64,000 bases of DNA from Sipunculus nudus. Taxonomy: Eukaryota; Annelida; Sipuncula; Golfingiida; Sipunculidae. The notes beneath the pieces were generated by a model. The model worked only from the letters and a program-made list of their open reading frames with translations. It had not been told where the DNA came from and ran no database searches. The stretch lies in NCBI GenBank assembly GCA_026874595.1, contig CM049306.1, forward strand, positions 53,784,019 through 53,848,018, written 5' to 3'. The position numbers and the translations under genes were made by a program. Positions 31,406-43,549 of the stretch are shown here, piece after piece (the stretch's first letter is position 1; each line of letters opens with the position of its first letter).

Positions 31406-32135
31406 GTAACAGTGCATATTAATAAAAACACGTAACAATAAAAGTAATGTCAATTTTTCTTCTGTGAGATGATATCGCAAATTAAGGGATTAACATGTAT
31501 CTAAGAGTCCTTATTGAAAGATAAATTTCAAATGCAGACACCAAAATGATTGCCGTGAACAGCCTATGGCTAATGTATCGCTTATTAATAACTCATATGC
31601 CATAAATAATCCATCAATTAATGCACGAGGATGACTAAGCTACATTTCCCAAGAAAATACAAAAAAGAGGATGACCTTGGACTGTAGCAGGTACCTGTTC
31701 ATACAAATATACATATGAGGGGATGGGGCTCTAATCACAAGGACTAGTTTGCTATCGGTTGCGACACTGATAGTAAGAATATCTCAGTTAAGCCCATGCT
31801 TCGTTAAAGTCAACAATAAAGATAAACGTATAGCCGAGGCTGCGGGTCGCATGCGTAAATAAAAAAATGGAATTTCCCATTCACATTCTTTTCCTTATTG
31901 CTATATGAAACGAAATTAAAGTGTAATGTAGTACTTCCTTATTGAAAAATGACCCCAAACTAATACGTCAGCTGTACAATATTATTTCAATAAACAAGGT
32001 TTTTGTGATAATATCCTTTTTTTCAGTATTCCTCTTTGATTGCATTTCCAGTTCTGAATTTGATAAGGAACCTGCATATTAGGGTGCAAGTTCAAGATTT
32101 CATATACCTTAAAGGACTAATATGTTTTATGCATG
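31406..32135. other. No gene seen
   Basis: AT-rich, no repeat partner noted. Confidence 0.4.
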
Positions 32136-32139
32136 AAAT

Positions 32140-32310
32140 TTACGGCACTAAAACGGTGCTTATCGCAGCAGGTCTTGGGCTTGGAACCTCTAGTCTATCC
32201 TGCTGTCGATTCTTGACTTGGTCAAGAAATAATTTCTCACAAAAATTGTCGTCAGGAAGTCCGCAGAAGATCATACACGCTTCAGCTAAATCTTGGAGGG
32301 GCGAGTGCAT
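32140..32310 (-). CDS. Short coding-like frame, 56 codons
   Basis: Minus frame starting MHSPLQDLAEACMIFCGLP, with DDNFCEKLFLDQVKNRQQD and ending TVLVP before TAA. The region is GC-richer than its flanks and the composition is protein-like (acidic, helical, three cysteines). The frame stays open upstream for six codons (YTLNPND) to a TAG that could be an acceptor. It may be a terminal exon or a short intronless gene. The two larger plus-strand frames over it are judged shadows. No family recognised. Confidence 0.4.
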   Translation of the reverse strand: MHSPLQDLAEACMIFCGLPDDNFCEKLFLDQVKNRQQDRLEVPSPRPAAISTVLVP

Positions 32311-32319
32311 GTCATTCGG

Positions 32320-33180
32320 GTTGAGAGTATACTAGTTGATTCCGAGATCCACCTGTCTGAGCTGTGTGGCCGTGTTCCTACCTGGTATATACCCACAGGC
32401 ATTTTTCCACTTACTGAGAGAGGCTTGTGTCTCAAAATATATTTATCGATGTATTGGTGGCACAGTGCCCCTTTACTTTTACAAAAGTCTTTGAAGAGGT
32501 TGAAACATATTTATGATCTGAGCCGGATAGATACATTACCAGGGTATCATAAAAAAAACTAGAAAATAGACGAATACCACTGCTTCCGAGAGGATTTTCA
32601 TCAAACTGTACTCTTTTTTTTCACAGAAAATGTGTTTCATGGTATACCAACACCATGGCTTGATCTCAGATCAGCTTTAAAATAAAGCCGCCGACAATAC
32701 ATAACCATTGGTCTCGGTTGGGATAGAGAAATCTCATGGTGGTGATCAGGATCGTCTTCAAAATTTAAATGACTGTTTCTTTTGTATCACCCTATTCCTC
32801 TACAAAACTGTACTGAAGATGCTGATTTAGACAGAGCAAACGAATAAAAAACCGGGGAAGTAAAACATAAAATATACATCCTAAGTCTGTGAATGCTAGC
32901 GGCCACATTTGCAAGTCCCCAGTTAGATGACCTTTGACAAAATATGTAAACACTGCATGAAAGGTCAATGAGAGAGGGAAGGGGTGGGGTTCAAGTATAT
33001 ATGACCCGACAATGCTTTTCGACCCCGCTATAATCATATATAAATATTTTTGAAAGATGAATTAGTTTTCCATGTTACAGCTTTGTCCGATAGTATCTAC
33101 ACCCTTCAAAATACACTTTACAAAGAAACTTGCACAATCTTTCATCATGCAAGTCCCTTAAATATTATATGCAAAAACAT
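32320..33180. other. No confident gene
   Basis: The 81-codon minus frame at 32792-33037 is hydrophobic and lacks splice context or a second copy. The rest is unremarkable. Confidence 0.35.
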
Positions 33181-33184
33181 ACAA

Positions 33185-33800
33185 CTGTTTCATTGGCGAT
33201 CGAACAAAGATGAATTTCCGGAAAGGTGCCATTTTGATTTAATTAGACTCAAGTTATGCTCATTTAATCCCCTCAAACTAAATTAAATCTCGTTTAAGTT
33301 GTAAATATCGAGCCTCGAGGGTGAAAATCAAAAGTGTTGATAACGGCACTTTTCCTCTTATTGTTTCATTTTGAAGGTCATACAAAGGTACTAAAAAGGA
33401 TATTATTCTTATAATATATAACAGCTGTTTTCCAGAACGTTTGATCGTCTTTCCCTAAACGATGTGTTTACTTAGTTTAATTTTTTTACCCTCGTTCTGC
33501 AGAATGAGTACAGCTCAAATGGGAGTACAGCTATATTGAAAACGGTGGTCATGATGTCTAAATCAATATCAAAAATGAATTTTCTGGGTCATTATACCCG
33601 AGAAACCATGTAATGGATGACCCTCTACGTCAAATGTCAAGGTAACTATGGCATTTTTGCTATTTTCGCATTATTTCGGCGGCCATTTTGTTTTATGCTA
33701 ATTAGCAAAATTGCCCAAACCTGACAGCGGGTCCACCAACACAATTTTCACACCTGATATGTCGGCAAACAAAACCTACAAAGAAAAAACTTGAGACCAT
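33185..33800 (-). repeat. Inverted repeat I2 (mate 27786-28440)
   Basis: See I1. Together they could be long TIRs of a 6-kb element, or two independent copies facing each other. Confidence 0.7.
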
Positions 33801-34124
33801 AAAATAAGGTTAGCAAAAAATGACCTTTGAATGCTGGACTAAAAAGAGATACTTTGAGTAAACATTTCAACTAATTTGGTTGCGCTATGTTTGTACCAGT
33901 CTTGAGGCCACATGGTGCTCATTGTTGCCACATTATCTAACTAATGATAGCACAACGGAACTTTCATAGTAATACATGGCATTTTGACACCACATGTTAA
34001 AATGGAAAACAAATTATAAGAAAACGTAGGAATAAATAAATATCCCGCCAATCATCTGACAAACAATGGTAAATATATATCTTTTGCTAACTTTGCTCGC
34101 AGAGATAAGGGAATAGTCTCCGGT
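33801..34124. other. No gene seen
   Basis: Unremarkable AT-rich sequence. Confidence 0.4.
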
Positions 34125-34395
34125 GAGTGCCTTCTGTGTCTACCGGTTTTTACATTTGAGGTCAATTCTGTGTCTTCCGTTTAACATTTGAGATCACTTC
34201 TGTGTCTGTCGTTTGACATTTGAGGTCACTTCTGTGTCTACTGTTTGACATTTGAGATAACTTCTGTTTCTACCGTTTTTACATTTGAGGTCAATTCTGT
34301 GTCTACCGTTTAACATTTGAGATCACTTCTGTGTCTACCGTTTTACATCTGAGATCTCTTCTATGTCTACCGATTGATATTTGAGGTCACTTCGG
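34125..34395. repeat. Minisatellite, about 32-bp unit, eight copies
   Basis: Units read TTCTGTGTCTACCGTTT plus ACATTTGAGGTCAC with point changes. Confidence 0.9.
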
Positions 34396-34701
34396 ATAAC
34401 TTTGACATTTATAATCAGGAGAATTTTAATAAACAAGTGTAATGTATGAGGAATCATGTAGACAAACCCAACTAAATAACCCAGATGTATTTTAATTAAA
34501 GATATAGTTCGATTAGTGAACATCTTTTCTTACATCCCTTATACAGTAATATATGTACCTTTTTAAAATCAGCTGTGAGGCTGTTCGACTGCTTGTATCG
34601 AAACCAGATGCCTTTTCATTATGTATATTTAATATTGTAACATTGGGCAAATTAGGAACTAGTATTTTGTTACTGGTGTTTGGTTGGTTCCGTGTATTTT
34701 C

Positions 34702-34808
34702 TTAATCAGGAAAGGAGAATACATTTCTCAAAAGGACTTCGCCTATTTGAACCCAATCCTTCTTCCGTTCTGCAATCAGATCAACCTTACCCTCGTGTAT
34801 TGAGAACA
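34702..34808 (-). pseudogene. T exon, copy E
   Basis: Reads YVFSIHEGKVDLIAER then KKDWVQIGEVLLRN and stops after FPD. The frame is intact, but the donor-like GTGAG has become TTGAG and the acceptor is TACG. Flanking text to 35050 matches the upstream blocks of other copies but carries stops. Confidence 0.4.
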
Positions 34809-35169
34809 CGTATAGACCATTGGAGACCATTCATTTATCTACATGGCTATTCTAGATCTGTGAGTTCAACCAATCCATCCTTAATAATGTAGGGAGGACA
34901 AGGAACAGATCTTGCTCAAGCGACGATATACCCGAAACTCCAGGTAATAATAAACCACTTCAGTCCTCTTGCTGTCACTTTATCTTCTAGAAGCAGCAGC
35001 TCGTACGTACGTTAACCAGACACATTTTCCTGGACAGGTACATTAAACCTGCAAAGCTAGTCATTCTCTGTGCCGTTCTTGAATCTAATTCTACCGGGTT
35101 TTTATCAGGGAATCTTAACCTTATATATTGTTATAAATACACAATTTGAATGTTTGGCGAATAATTGTT

Positions 35170-35959
35170 TGGGAAATAATATAAATATACAATATAAATG
35201 TGTACAATAAATTTCGAAGATGATTTAGTATTACGTAAGAATGGTCAAACGTTTATTTCCCATACAGTACATAGCTATTAAGGGTCCCACTACGTTTCTC
35301 TATTCTATGACCTTATTAAGGAATTTATTGACTGAAAATGTATGATTTGTGTCAACTGATAGTATTATCAGTTAACCATTGAAGTAGAGGATACGATTTT
35401 ATTTTCAAATTTCCAATGTTTAAATTTCGTGCTTTGATTTCCTCAGAATGAGCATACATATTAAAGAGCCGTTATTATTGGTAGTGAACGGGCAGTGGTA
35501 ATATGCAAGTTTTCATTATTCGCAATTTTCTCAGGCATACACTGATGTGAAGATGCGAACTTAAATTATTTTTAAATGTTGTGAAAAAAACCATGAGCAT
35601 GGATATTTGAACAGAGATCGCCTTATACGAAACACTGGATATTTTATCAATGAATATAAAGTTAACATATTGGCATAACTATAATTAATGAGCAGGGCCT
35701 CCGAAAGAAATTTTTCGAGGCAGTGCAAAAGGGTTTCCGTGCCCTCCCCTTTCCTCGTTATCAGAACCATCAGGTTTACGGATTTAATAAACTCTGTATT
35801 CGGTTAAAGGTCGAAGCTATTAAGTGATTAAAGCGGTACAAATGAATGGACTGTAAGAGAGGGATGTTCTGTTTTTTTATCTCCGTAAAATTCTACGTAT
35901 ATTCTATATGTATACACTGAATCCACTATTATAAACTGAATAAGTCATATGGAGGTCTT
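35170..35959. other. No gene seen; V-block relic at 35390-35545
   Basis: Part of the duplicated unit (see 17335-17960); otherwise AT-rich. Confidence 0.4.
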
Positions 35960-36830
35960 AGCAGGCATCCGTAAAACCTCTCATGCTATATATTTATATA
36001 TGAAATATCAAAAATAACGACAAAATCTATTGAAACTTAAGTAAGAAGAATATAATAAGCGATTAAAATAATTAGCAAATCACAACGTGTCACTTCAGCC
36101 AATTTAAGGCGAGTGCAGATGCGTCAGATTGTCACATATTTACAAGCACCCCTGTCGAGGGGTACATATGAGGTACACTCTTTACACAGCGCTTTTTCCC
36201 ATGGGCCAACTACCTATATCGTAAGCGCTGTTTGTTATGACTTTGTATCCTGAATCTCTACACCAGAGGGACTGTATTTTGGTCCAATCAGATGAGACCC
36301 TGTGCTGGAAGCAAAACGGTTTACCAGCCAAGCGAGGAATACACGAAAGCCAATGTTGTTCATTTCGTTTTGAGTGACAGCTCATCGCCCCGGAGCCGTT
36401 TGAACAGGCCACAGGCTCAGAGAGAATTGCCACACACGTGGTTTCTGGGCGGAGCCTGATGCCTGTCGAGGATTTGTTGACTTGCATTTGGTTGGCTGAT
36501 AGACACATCAGCAGTTTTTTTAAGCGGACAGGCCCATGTGCACAATCTGGTGTTTTAATGCATCATAAACGGTCGAAGCAGGCAGCGGGAAAATCAGTAG
36601 CTTCTTTAGAAGCGCAAGATTTCCGCTGCCACGGGAGCGTACATATGAGGCGGTTACGATAGTAACGTCTCATGCTATTTGTACTATCAATAATACAAGT
36701 TTTCACAATCACGACAAAACTAATTTAAACCTAAGTGAGAGAAATATAACAAGAAATTAAAATAGTAGATCACCACGTGCGTCACATATTTGCAATCAAC
36801 TTCTGCATAGATACTTTCCTAAGTGACATA
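35960..36830. repeat. GC-richer insert between direct repeats
   Basis: CTCATGCTAT..ACGACAAAA..TTAAAATA..TCACATATTT text occurs at about 35975-36145 and again at 36665-36795. Between them lies a 480-bp GC-richer block with no decisive gene. The frame 36182-36508 (minus) covers most of it but has no recognised domain. Both copies follow a TACATATGAGG word. Confidence 0.45.
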
Positions 36831-37083
36831 TGTTAGATCGGCAATGGAAGCTGCATTCTATGCAAAATCTGTTTTCTTTTGACATACAGTAGCTGATGAT
36901 TTACAAATATCAGCTTGCATCTTGTTCCACCATACAAATCGAAGAAACTGTCAAGGTTTTGCTTACATTCTAATGACATTCGCCATGTGTGATAAAAATG
37001 TTTAATACTAAACAATGCCAGCCTGTATTTGCTTGTATAAATTTGACTATTTGACATTTGGAATCTCAAACGCATTTATTATA

Positions 37084-37395
37084 GGGCTGTATCAATATAT
37101 CGATATATCGATACGAATCGATACACGACGTCGATACGATAACCGAAATACGTTGCATGCTGTATTGGTCGTATCGAACGTGCTAATGAATAGGGATATA
37201 ACTCTAATTTTAAATATAACCAAGACGATTTATAAATCTAAATGCAGTGTATATTTGTTGCTTTGGCTTTCAAAACTTGTTTATAAATGTATATATGCAT
37301 GCACGTCAATTCTTCCATGACAGGCAGGCGCATGTTAGCGAAAATAGGAGAATGATACTGACGTTCCTCTTTATTATTGAAATCGATATTCACAC
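37084..37395 (+). mobile_element. K repeat, plus copy
   Basis: Begins AGGGCTGTATCAATATATCG; see 4480-4797. Ends at a CA/TA microsatellite. Confidence 0.6.
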
Positions 37396-37409
37396 ACACA
37401 CACACACAC

Positions 37410-37462
<53 letters not shown>
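37391..37462. repeat. (CA)n and (TA)n microsatellite
   Basis: CA run followed by about 25 TA units. Confidence 0.95.
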
Positions 37463-37463
<1 letters not shown>

Positions 37464-37487
37464 CTCTGGAGAAAAACAACACTGTAA

Positions 37488-37560
37488 ATTCACTACAGTC
37501 TGTTTCACGGGATGCGACCCGATCATCAGGTGAATGTTGTTAGAATGAAGCTAACGGCGT
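37488..37560 (-). ncRNA. Hammerhead-like core motif, copy 1
   Basis: The reverse complement reads CTGATGA, a CGGG-TCGCAT-CCCG hairpin, then GAAAC: the two conserved boxes and stem II of a hammerhead ribozyme in the right order. A following ACTGT/ACAGT pair could form stem III. A UH cleavage site and stem I could not be fitted cleanly, and the closing U-U of stem II is poor. Penelope-like retroelements carry hammerheads of this kind, so this may be a relic of one. Confidence 0.35.
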
Positions 37561-37735
37561 GGTTTTATATATATATATATCAATCTGTGACCGGAGCAGG
37601 GCACTTATTCGCTTTATCATATATCATTTTATATCAATTTTTTTACGCAGCCGGTCATAGGTTACTCGGAACTCCCCCCCTCCCCGAGCCCCTAGAGGGC
37701 CTGGTAATGCTCCCCGACCACAGGGCCTGTTAAAG

Positions 37736-37843
37736 TAGACTACGGTTACGATTCCTTTTACGTGGTTGCGGTCGCGGATATAAATTATAAATTGTTTGTT
37801 TTGTAAGTGACATATATATAGTGATAAGATATTAAGGTATGAT

Positions 37844-37897
<54 letters not shown>

Positions 37898-38285
37898 GAT
37901 ACATGTATTGGACAGACCACTCACCAGTGAATGACAGGCAAATGTTTCCCAAATTTACAATGATTTAAATCGATGATTTCAGGCGGATGATTTTCCTCGT
38001 GGCATATACTGATAAACACGTTATAATAATGGGGAAACGCATATTTGACGTTTACAATTCAGCGGAATTCATTGGCCAACCCTATCCGTTTAAGCATGTC
38101 GGATCGGTTGCCACATGATCCCCCCCCCCCTCCCCCAAGAACTTGTCGGATGACGGGTCTGGTAAGTACCGGGACCGCTACCGCGTAAAAGGAATCGACC
38201 TTTCATAATATCATATGTTCGACTCTATCCGCAACCGCGACCGTACCGCGGTCGCTGCTGCAACTGCGTAAAATGAATCGTAGCT
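37736..38285. mobile_element. GC-rich element with imperfect inverted ends
   Basis: Left CTACGGTTACGATTCCTTTT plus ACGTGGTTGCGGTCGCGG is approximately inverted at the right as CCGCAACCGCGACC and CGTAAAATGAATCGTAG. A TA tract (37845-37893) sits inside. No transposase. Confidence 0.55.
37845..37893. repeat. (TA)n microsatellite
   Basis: About 24 TA units inside the GC-rich element. Confidence 0.97.
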
Positions 38286-38289
38286 TTTT

Positions 38290-39790
38290 TTTGTAAAACG
38301 TTAGTAAACACCCTACAGAAACGCAAGAGAATACTGCGTGATAGTTGAATTTCTATGCAAATTGCACTGTGATAGACGATGGTCATTTCGAGGCCTTATA
38401 TAAGGGGCTGATTGAGTCTGGCATTAGTCCGTTTTATTGAACTATTTACAAAATACAGAACTTGTGATAGAATGAGCCGTCCTTGACCTTATTGATATGA
38501 GAAAAGTTGTCAAAATGTTTAATGTCCCAAATAGATTAAACTGAATATTGGTGCAATTGGCATATTTATAACAAAGTTGATAGATATAGCCATAAATTTA
38601 TAGAGGACATATTATTGTAGCCAAATATTTTCATCAACTTTTAAATATTATTCATAAACAAAGATGTTTTGGAATGGATTCAATAAAAATTAATTAAGTA
38701 TTCTGATGCACCAAAGAGGTCAGGTCACAGGTCAGGTCACGGATGACCAGAGTTTATGCCTTAGAAATATGGCTGTGACAGTGATGGCGTTCTGCTTTTC
38801 ATGATAAAATGCTGTTATATCAGATATTACATAATCAGGACCCTCCACGTGTGTGGCATCTGGGTAATAAAGAACAGATATAGGTAGAGTGAACATAGTT
38901 AAGACTGAATCTTATCCTTGGTGATTTTTATTCATTCTTCCCGGTATACTAGAGTGACCAATACGCGTATTCAGTCAAATGAGGGGACTGCATTGATACA
39001 ATGATCTCATGGGCGCACATGTTGCAGCCAGCTACTTGTTTACGCACACTGGATAATATCCAGATCTCATATGACCTTAAAATGTGGTCATATAAATACC
39101 TCAGCCCATTTTATTACAACAGTTTGTGGAAAATGCTGTGCCTATGCTCAGGATATCCAATTATAGGTTTCCATGGACTAGTAATTAGTTCCGCAGGCGG
39201 AAATGCATTTCACTGCGGGCTAATTGGGGAATTTCATAACGATCGTTATTATTATTCATACATAATTGCTCTCTTGTGGAGAGAAATTACTCTTGCATAT
39301 TTTATCTACAATGGTATTGTAGTATTAAGTATAAGTATTTAGTATAAGTATTCAACATATTTATGTACAGACTCTAAAAGAACAAATACTTCTTTCAATA
39401 AAGATTCATACAATTCAATTCAACAACAATTAAAACAATTATTATATAGCCTTGTATAAACAAAACGCTGCATTAAACAGTTACCTGTAGTTCCCTTCGG
39501 CTTAAATATCCATTGAAATTGTACAAGAGACAAAATAGTAATTATCGGTATGCATTTTGTACTAGAAGACACCAAACATATGAAACAAGTATTAAATTTT
39601 GATTTACAGCGACAAGCTATTATTACTCTGCAAAAATGGATCAATGTCGCTGACGATGGCTGCGTCAAGAAAACGGTTAAAAAAGTAAGATTAGCAAGTT
39701 GTGGATTCAGCCATATTAGTAGGTCCAGATGGTTAAAATATAATAGATATTCTCTTTTCATCTCTTATCAGGTCTCCAGTATAAACTGAA
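38290..39790. other. No gene seen
   Basis: The 113-codon frames at 39001-39342 (plus) and 39420-39761 (minus) have no domain or paralogue. GGTCAGGTCAC is repeated at 38720-38745. Confidence 0.4.
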
Positions 39791-39794
39791 TGAA

Positions 39795-40035
39795 AAGTAC
39801 CCGTAGAAGGACGAAAAGTTCCAGCAGAAGGAAAAAAATCAACAGAATGACAAAAAAGTTTCAGCAGAAGATAAACAGTTCCTGCCAAAGACAAATAGTT
39901 CCAGCACAATAACAGGTCCAGCAAAGAGACAAAAGCTTCCAGCAGAAGGACAAACAGTACCAGCAGAAGACAAATAGTTCAAACAGAATGAAAACAGTAC
40001 CATCAGAAGACAAACAACTGAAGCAGAAAGACAAA
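39795..40035. repeat. Minisatellite, about 22-24 bp unit
   Basis: Units read GACAAACAGTTCCAGCAGAA with variation; about ten copies. Confidence 0.8.
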
Positions 40036-41059
40036 GGGAAGAAGATTATCGCAAAAGGCTAAAGCAAAAGGGATTGTTGGACTTGTTGTGTAAGCTCAGC
40101 CAACAGATTCGCAAGTTGAAACAAGTGGCCCATTGGGCTTGATGTTCAGCTGTACATACTTAATTTGGGGTGTCAAACACAATTTTACCTCAACCTATCT
40201 ACATGTAAAGTTAAACTGCCAAGGTCTGGTGGGGGTGCCCTGCTATAAGTCAAAATTCTGAGCTTTAGAGGTACTGTATCTTTGCCCCTAACACAGTAGA
40301 TATAGGCAACACCGATCAGCACTGCTGAGAATTCTTATCCTGTCCTGAAGTTAGAACATGTGCCTGATAGCTGGGATTTGTCCTACTGAAGAATAAACCT
40401 TCATCATTTAAAAAAAAACGCAATGAAAAGCATAAAACTTAAATGACTATATGTGGCAAGTCCTCTTTTTTTGCAGCTGTGTCAATTCTCCTGATCCAAT
40501 CAGCTCATCAAAGTTCCTCACAAACAGCCAAACTATTAATAAGAAATGATCTTTTGCATAATTGGCAAGTGCTTAAACCTACGGTTTTGTTTCATAACTC
40601 GTGTAAATAGGAGACAGTGACTTAATTTCTCTAGTACTTTTAGTTCCCGTCATGACTTGACAGTATGTCAAGTTTGAACTCTTTAGGTACTAAGGAAATG
40701 ATTTTCTTCCCCACTGAATATAGACCAATGGCTGTGATATGATCATCCTCAAACGTGCTGGTAAATTTCGTATAAAAGTGCCTTCCAGGCTTCTGCAGCA
40801 GTTAAAGTTCGTCAAGACCCATCAGAAGTAGAATTTTCTTGATAATCCATCCAGCTGTAACAAATTTGAGTCACAGTGATCTAATTTTTATATGAGCTAT
40901 CTGGACCCGTCAGCATGTAAAGTTGAAATTTCTGGATACAACAGACAGAATATGTGCAGGTGTTGAGTTTTCGACTAATGGCTATGATCTATCATAAAAA
41001 AAAATAATCTAAGAAAATTGCGTAAAAACAGTAACAAATTGCAGATGGCGTAACCAGTC
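40036..41059. other. Repeat-derived sequence, no gene
   Basis: CAGTATGTCAAGTTTGAAC and TTCTGCAGCAGTTAAAG..TC-type text resembles diverged core units of pearl-like families. No frame of interest. Confidence 0.35.
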
Positions 41060-41640
41060 TTCTGCAGCTGATGAAGATAGATGACTTTCATTCAGCTGAA
41101 TTAAAATGAGCAGGTTTGCTTCGGTAAAAGTTTATTAAACAAGTGACACAGGGGTCATGAAGCTCAGCTGAGTAGGAATACATTCACAAGTGGTATCCAA
41201 ATTTAATTGAAGCATCCCTCAGAGGATATGGTAACAGAAACCTAATTTCTGGTTTCCAAGGAGATTTTTAATGGCCCTCCCTGGATGTCAAGTCAGAAGA
41301 TTCTATATAACACTCTGATATAAACTGATAGAACACTCCATGATCAATATGCATGCAACGAATCATGGTTATCAACGCATTAGTTGTTCAGACAGTGAAG
41401 CTTTTGTTTCAACTTTTTAATTATTCTGGGGGTAATTCTCGAGCCCCATAACGAAGTGGATATGGGTAACAAGGACTTAATTTCAGGTTTCGCAGGAGAT
41501 TTTTTATGGACCTCCCTGGATGTAAAGTTAAAAGATTCTAGATCTAGTGGTTACAATTTGTGCCCTGTTAATGGACGGACAGACGGCACGACAGACAGGC
41601 GGACAGACAGACGGACGGGCGCTGGACAAAGTCTAATCGC
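41060..41640 (-). mobile_element. Inverted partial copy of the E1 family
   Basis: The reverse complement matches E1 core text (GAGGTCCATAAAAAATCTCC-type, GCATGCATATTGATCATGG, CAGGGGTCATGA). It ends in an ACGG/ACAG microsatellite (41574-41625), which the 20.8-kb copy lacks. Confidence 0.6.
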
Positions 41641-41694
41641 TATACCTCAGAAGACTTTCATTCAGCTAAGCTATAAAACCGCTTCTGTTGTTTG

Positions 41695-41900
41695 AGATTA
41701 GAACACAGGAATCTAATTCGGGAGGTTGTGCGTTCAAATCTCAGCCGAGGAGCGGTGAGATTTTCATGGTCATAATCAACCCAGGGTGAGCGCTCTTCAA
41801 GCCTAATAAGCAGGCTGTACCCCACAGCCGTGTATCACTCATTAACTAGTGCGTCTTTTGGAGTACCCTGAAATGCATGGAACTCTGCAGAAATACATAT
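41695..41900 (+). mobile_element. tRNA-derived SINE-like element
   Basis: GGAGGTTGTGCGTTCAAATC gives a T-arm with box B (GTTCAAATC at 41732-41740), followed by unrelated tail sequence. No full cloverleaf could be drawn. Confidence 0.4.
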
Positions 41901-43232
41901 TTGGCTTAAGAATGAGATATGTTTGGGCATCAAAAATGGAGGCGGTTACTTCCTTACAAAAGAATCTTTAGAAGAATTCTTTTTCTATAGGATTGTGATA
42001 TTGTCCAAGAATGGTTAAACATGAAGTTAAAAATAAAATAAGAATGAAACTCTGATATCAATCAGAACTGAAAATTAGATATTTTGGCAGAAACGCAACA
42101 GTTTTATAGACAATTCACCTGGCAGGGATTCAGGGGCACAGGAGGCGCGTGTTCCTTCTTTTTCAACTTAAATATCTAGGAAACGGAATAACACATAATT
42201 CTAAAAACAGCGCCGGAATATGCGGTTACTTCCCAAATTCTGCATGCGAGTTATGCATACAGTCATACTTGTACCCCTTATTCTTATTAATTCTAAAATT
42301 GTTTACCCTTCCCGGTTCACCTTTTGTCGTTCAAGCACCAACATTTATTCGCCCCCACCCCCGTCCTCAAATCAGTTAGTGCTTTGGAAACTGGCAGTCT
42401 ATCTGTGTACACATTTTCCGATATTTACTTCACTAGCCGAAAAGAGCAAATTGAACTTGGCCCAGAAAGCCAAGGAGAATGGGCATATATCATCACAAAC
42501 AAATTGCTAAATGGAATTAATGCGCGCCTTATCTGGGACATTTAACACACTAAATTGGACACTTTTTCCATTTAGCGATTGCTTACCGTTATCATGGGTC
42601 CCCATGCCGGGCTTACTGCGGGCAGCATCTAACTGATATTTTAACTTGGCCAGAGACCCTATGTTACCATTCAGCCAAATATACAGTCCCAGGAGAAAAA
42701 AGTGCCCCATGCTTTTATCTGTCGCCGATCCAGACATTTGAAAACGGGGGTTTGGGATTGACGGATATAATAAAAATAAGCTCAATTCCAATTCCGAGTC
42801 CCAGCCACTAAAGACGAAGTCCGAGTCAAAGTCACTCGAGTTTAAGTCCACTGTCTTCGAGTCTGAGTCTTTCAGAGTTCGAGTCCTAGTCCAATAAGTC
42901 CAAAAGAGGAACCATCTTTGAAGGGAAATGTGACCAGTGGACTGGGCTAGATTCTTATTTAAGGGCCTCCCAACTCTTCAGTGGTCCCGATAATGGACTA
43001 AGCCTTGACATGAAGTTCCATGTCTGTTCCCTGTCTGCTGTACGTTCTGTGAACTTCATCACTTCCAACAGTTCAAAGGTCAACATCAAAGGTCAACAGG
43101 GATAAGTATGGTTAGAACCATTGGAGTGAAGTGTCACTTTTTATGTAGATCTTATTACATCCCAAGCTCACATGTCTGCGTCAATTTCTGAACTTGCGTT
43201 TCATCGAACAGAAAGGCGTTAACGGTACACGC
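41901..43232. other. No confident gene; GAGTCC-rich patch at 42795-42895
   Basis: The minus frame at 42507-42851 has a Met-led hydrophobic part ending at AACG|GTAAGC. However, its start region reads GATCCAGACATTTGAAAACG, typical of a transposon end (compare 44200), so it was not called. Confidence 0.35.
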
Positions 43233-43493
43233 TCAGAACGTCCCAGTGGCGGGTTTGGTATGAGAGTCGGCCAGGTTTCCTTGACCCATCTTTACTTTGC
43301 AGAATGAAATATAGCAAATCTGATTTGCCCTAATGTGTTTTCCATTGGCATGGGTTTTTGCATATTTCGTTAGCTTCCATAGAGTTTGTCTACCACTCTT
43401 GGACGGATATCTTCCTAACAGCCAAACACACAACAACACCCCTAACAATTTACGAAACAGTATGTGTGGGCCTCTCCGATTCCAATTTTCCAA
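43233..43493 (-). CDS. Weak candidate: signal-peptide-like frame
   Basis: Reads MENWNRRGPHILFRKLLGVL then LCVWLLGRYPSKSG, fitting a signal peptide, and continues basic. An AAA|GTAAAG donor-like site lies inside near 43299. No paralogue, partner exon or known domain. The AT context makes chance plausible. Confidence 0.2.
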   Translation of the reverse strand: MENWNRRGPHILFRKLLGVLLCVWLLGRYPSKSGRQTLWKLTKYAKTHANGKHIRANQICYISFCKVKMGQGNLADSHTKPATGTF

Positions 43494-43549
43494 TTGTAAT
43501 TCTCACATTATTATGCATTTAAATGAAATGAGGTTTGTTTGTTAGTATC

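Noticed and set aside
42507-42851. Minus frame with hydrophobic Met-led part and GTAAGC donor
   Set aside because: The start region resembles the GGATCCAGA..TTTGAAAA transposon end seen at 44200; the next possible exon is out of phase.
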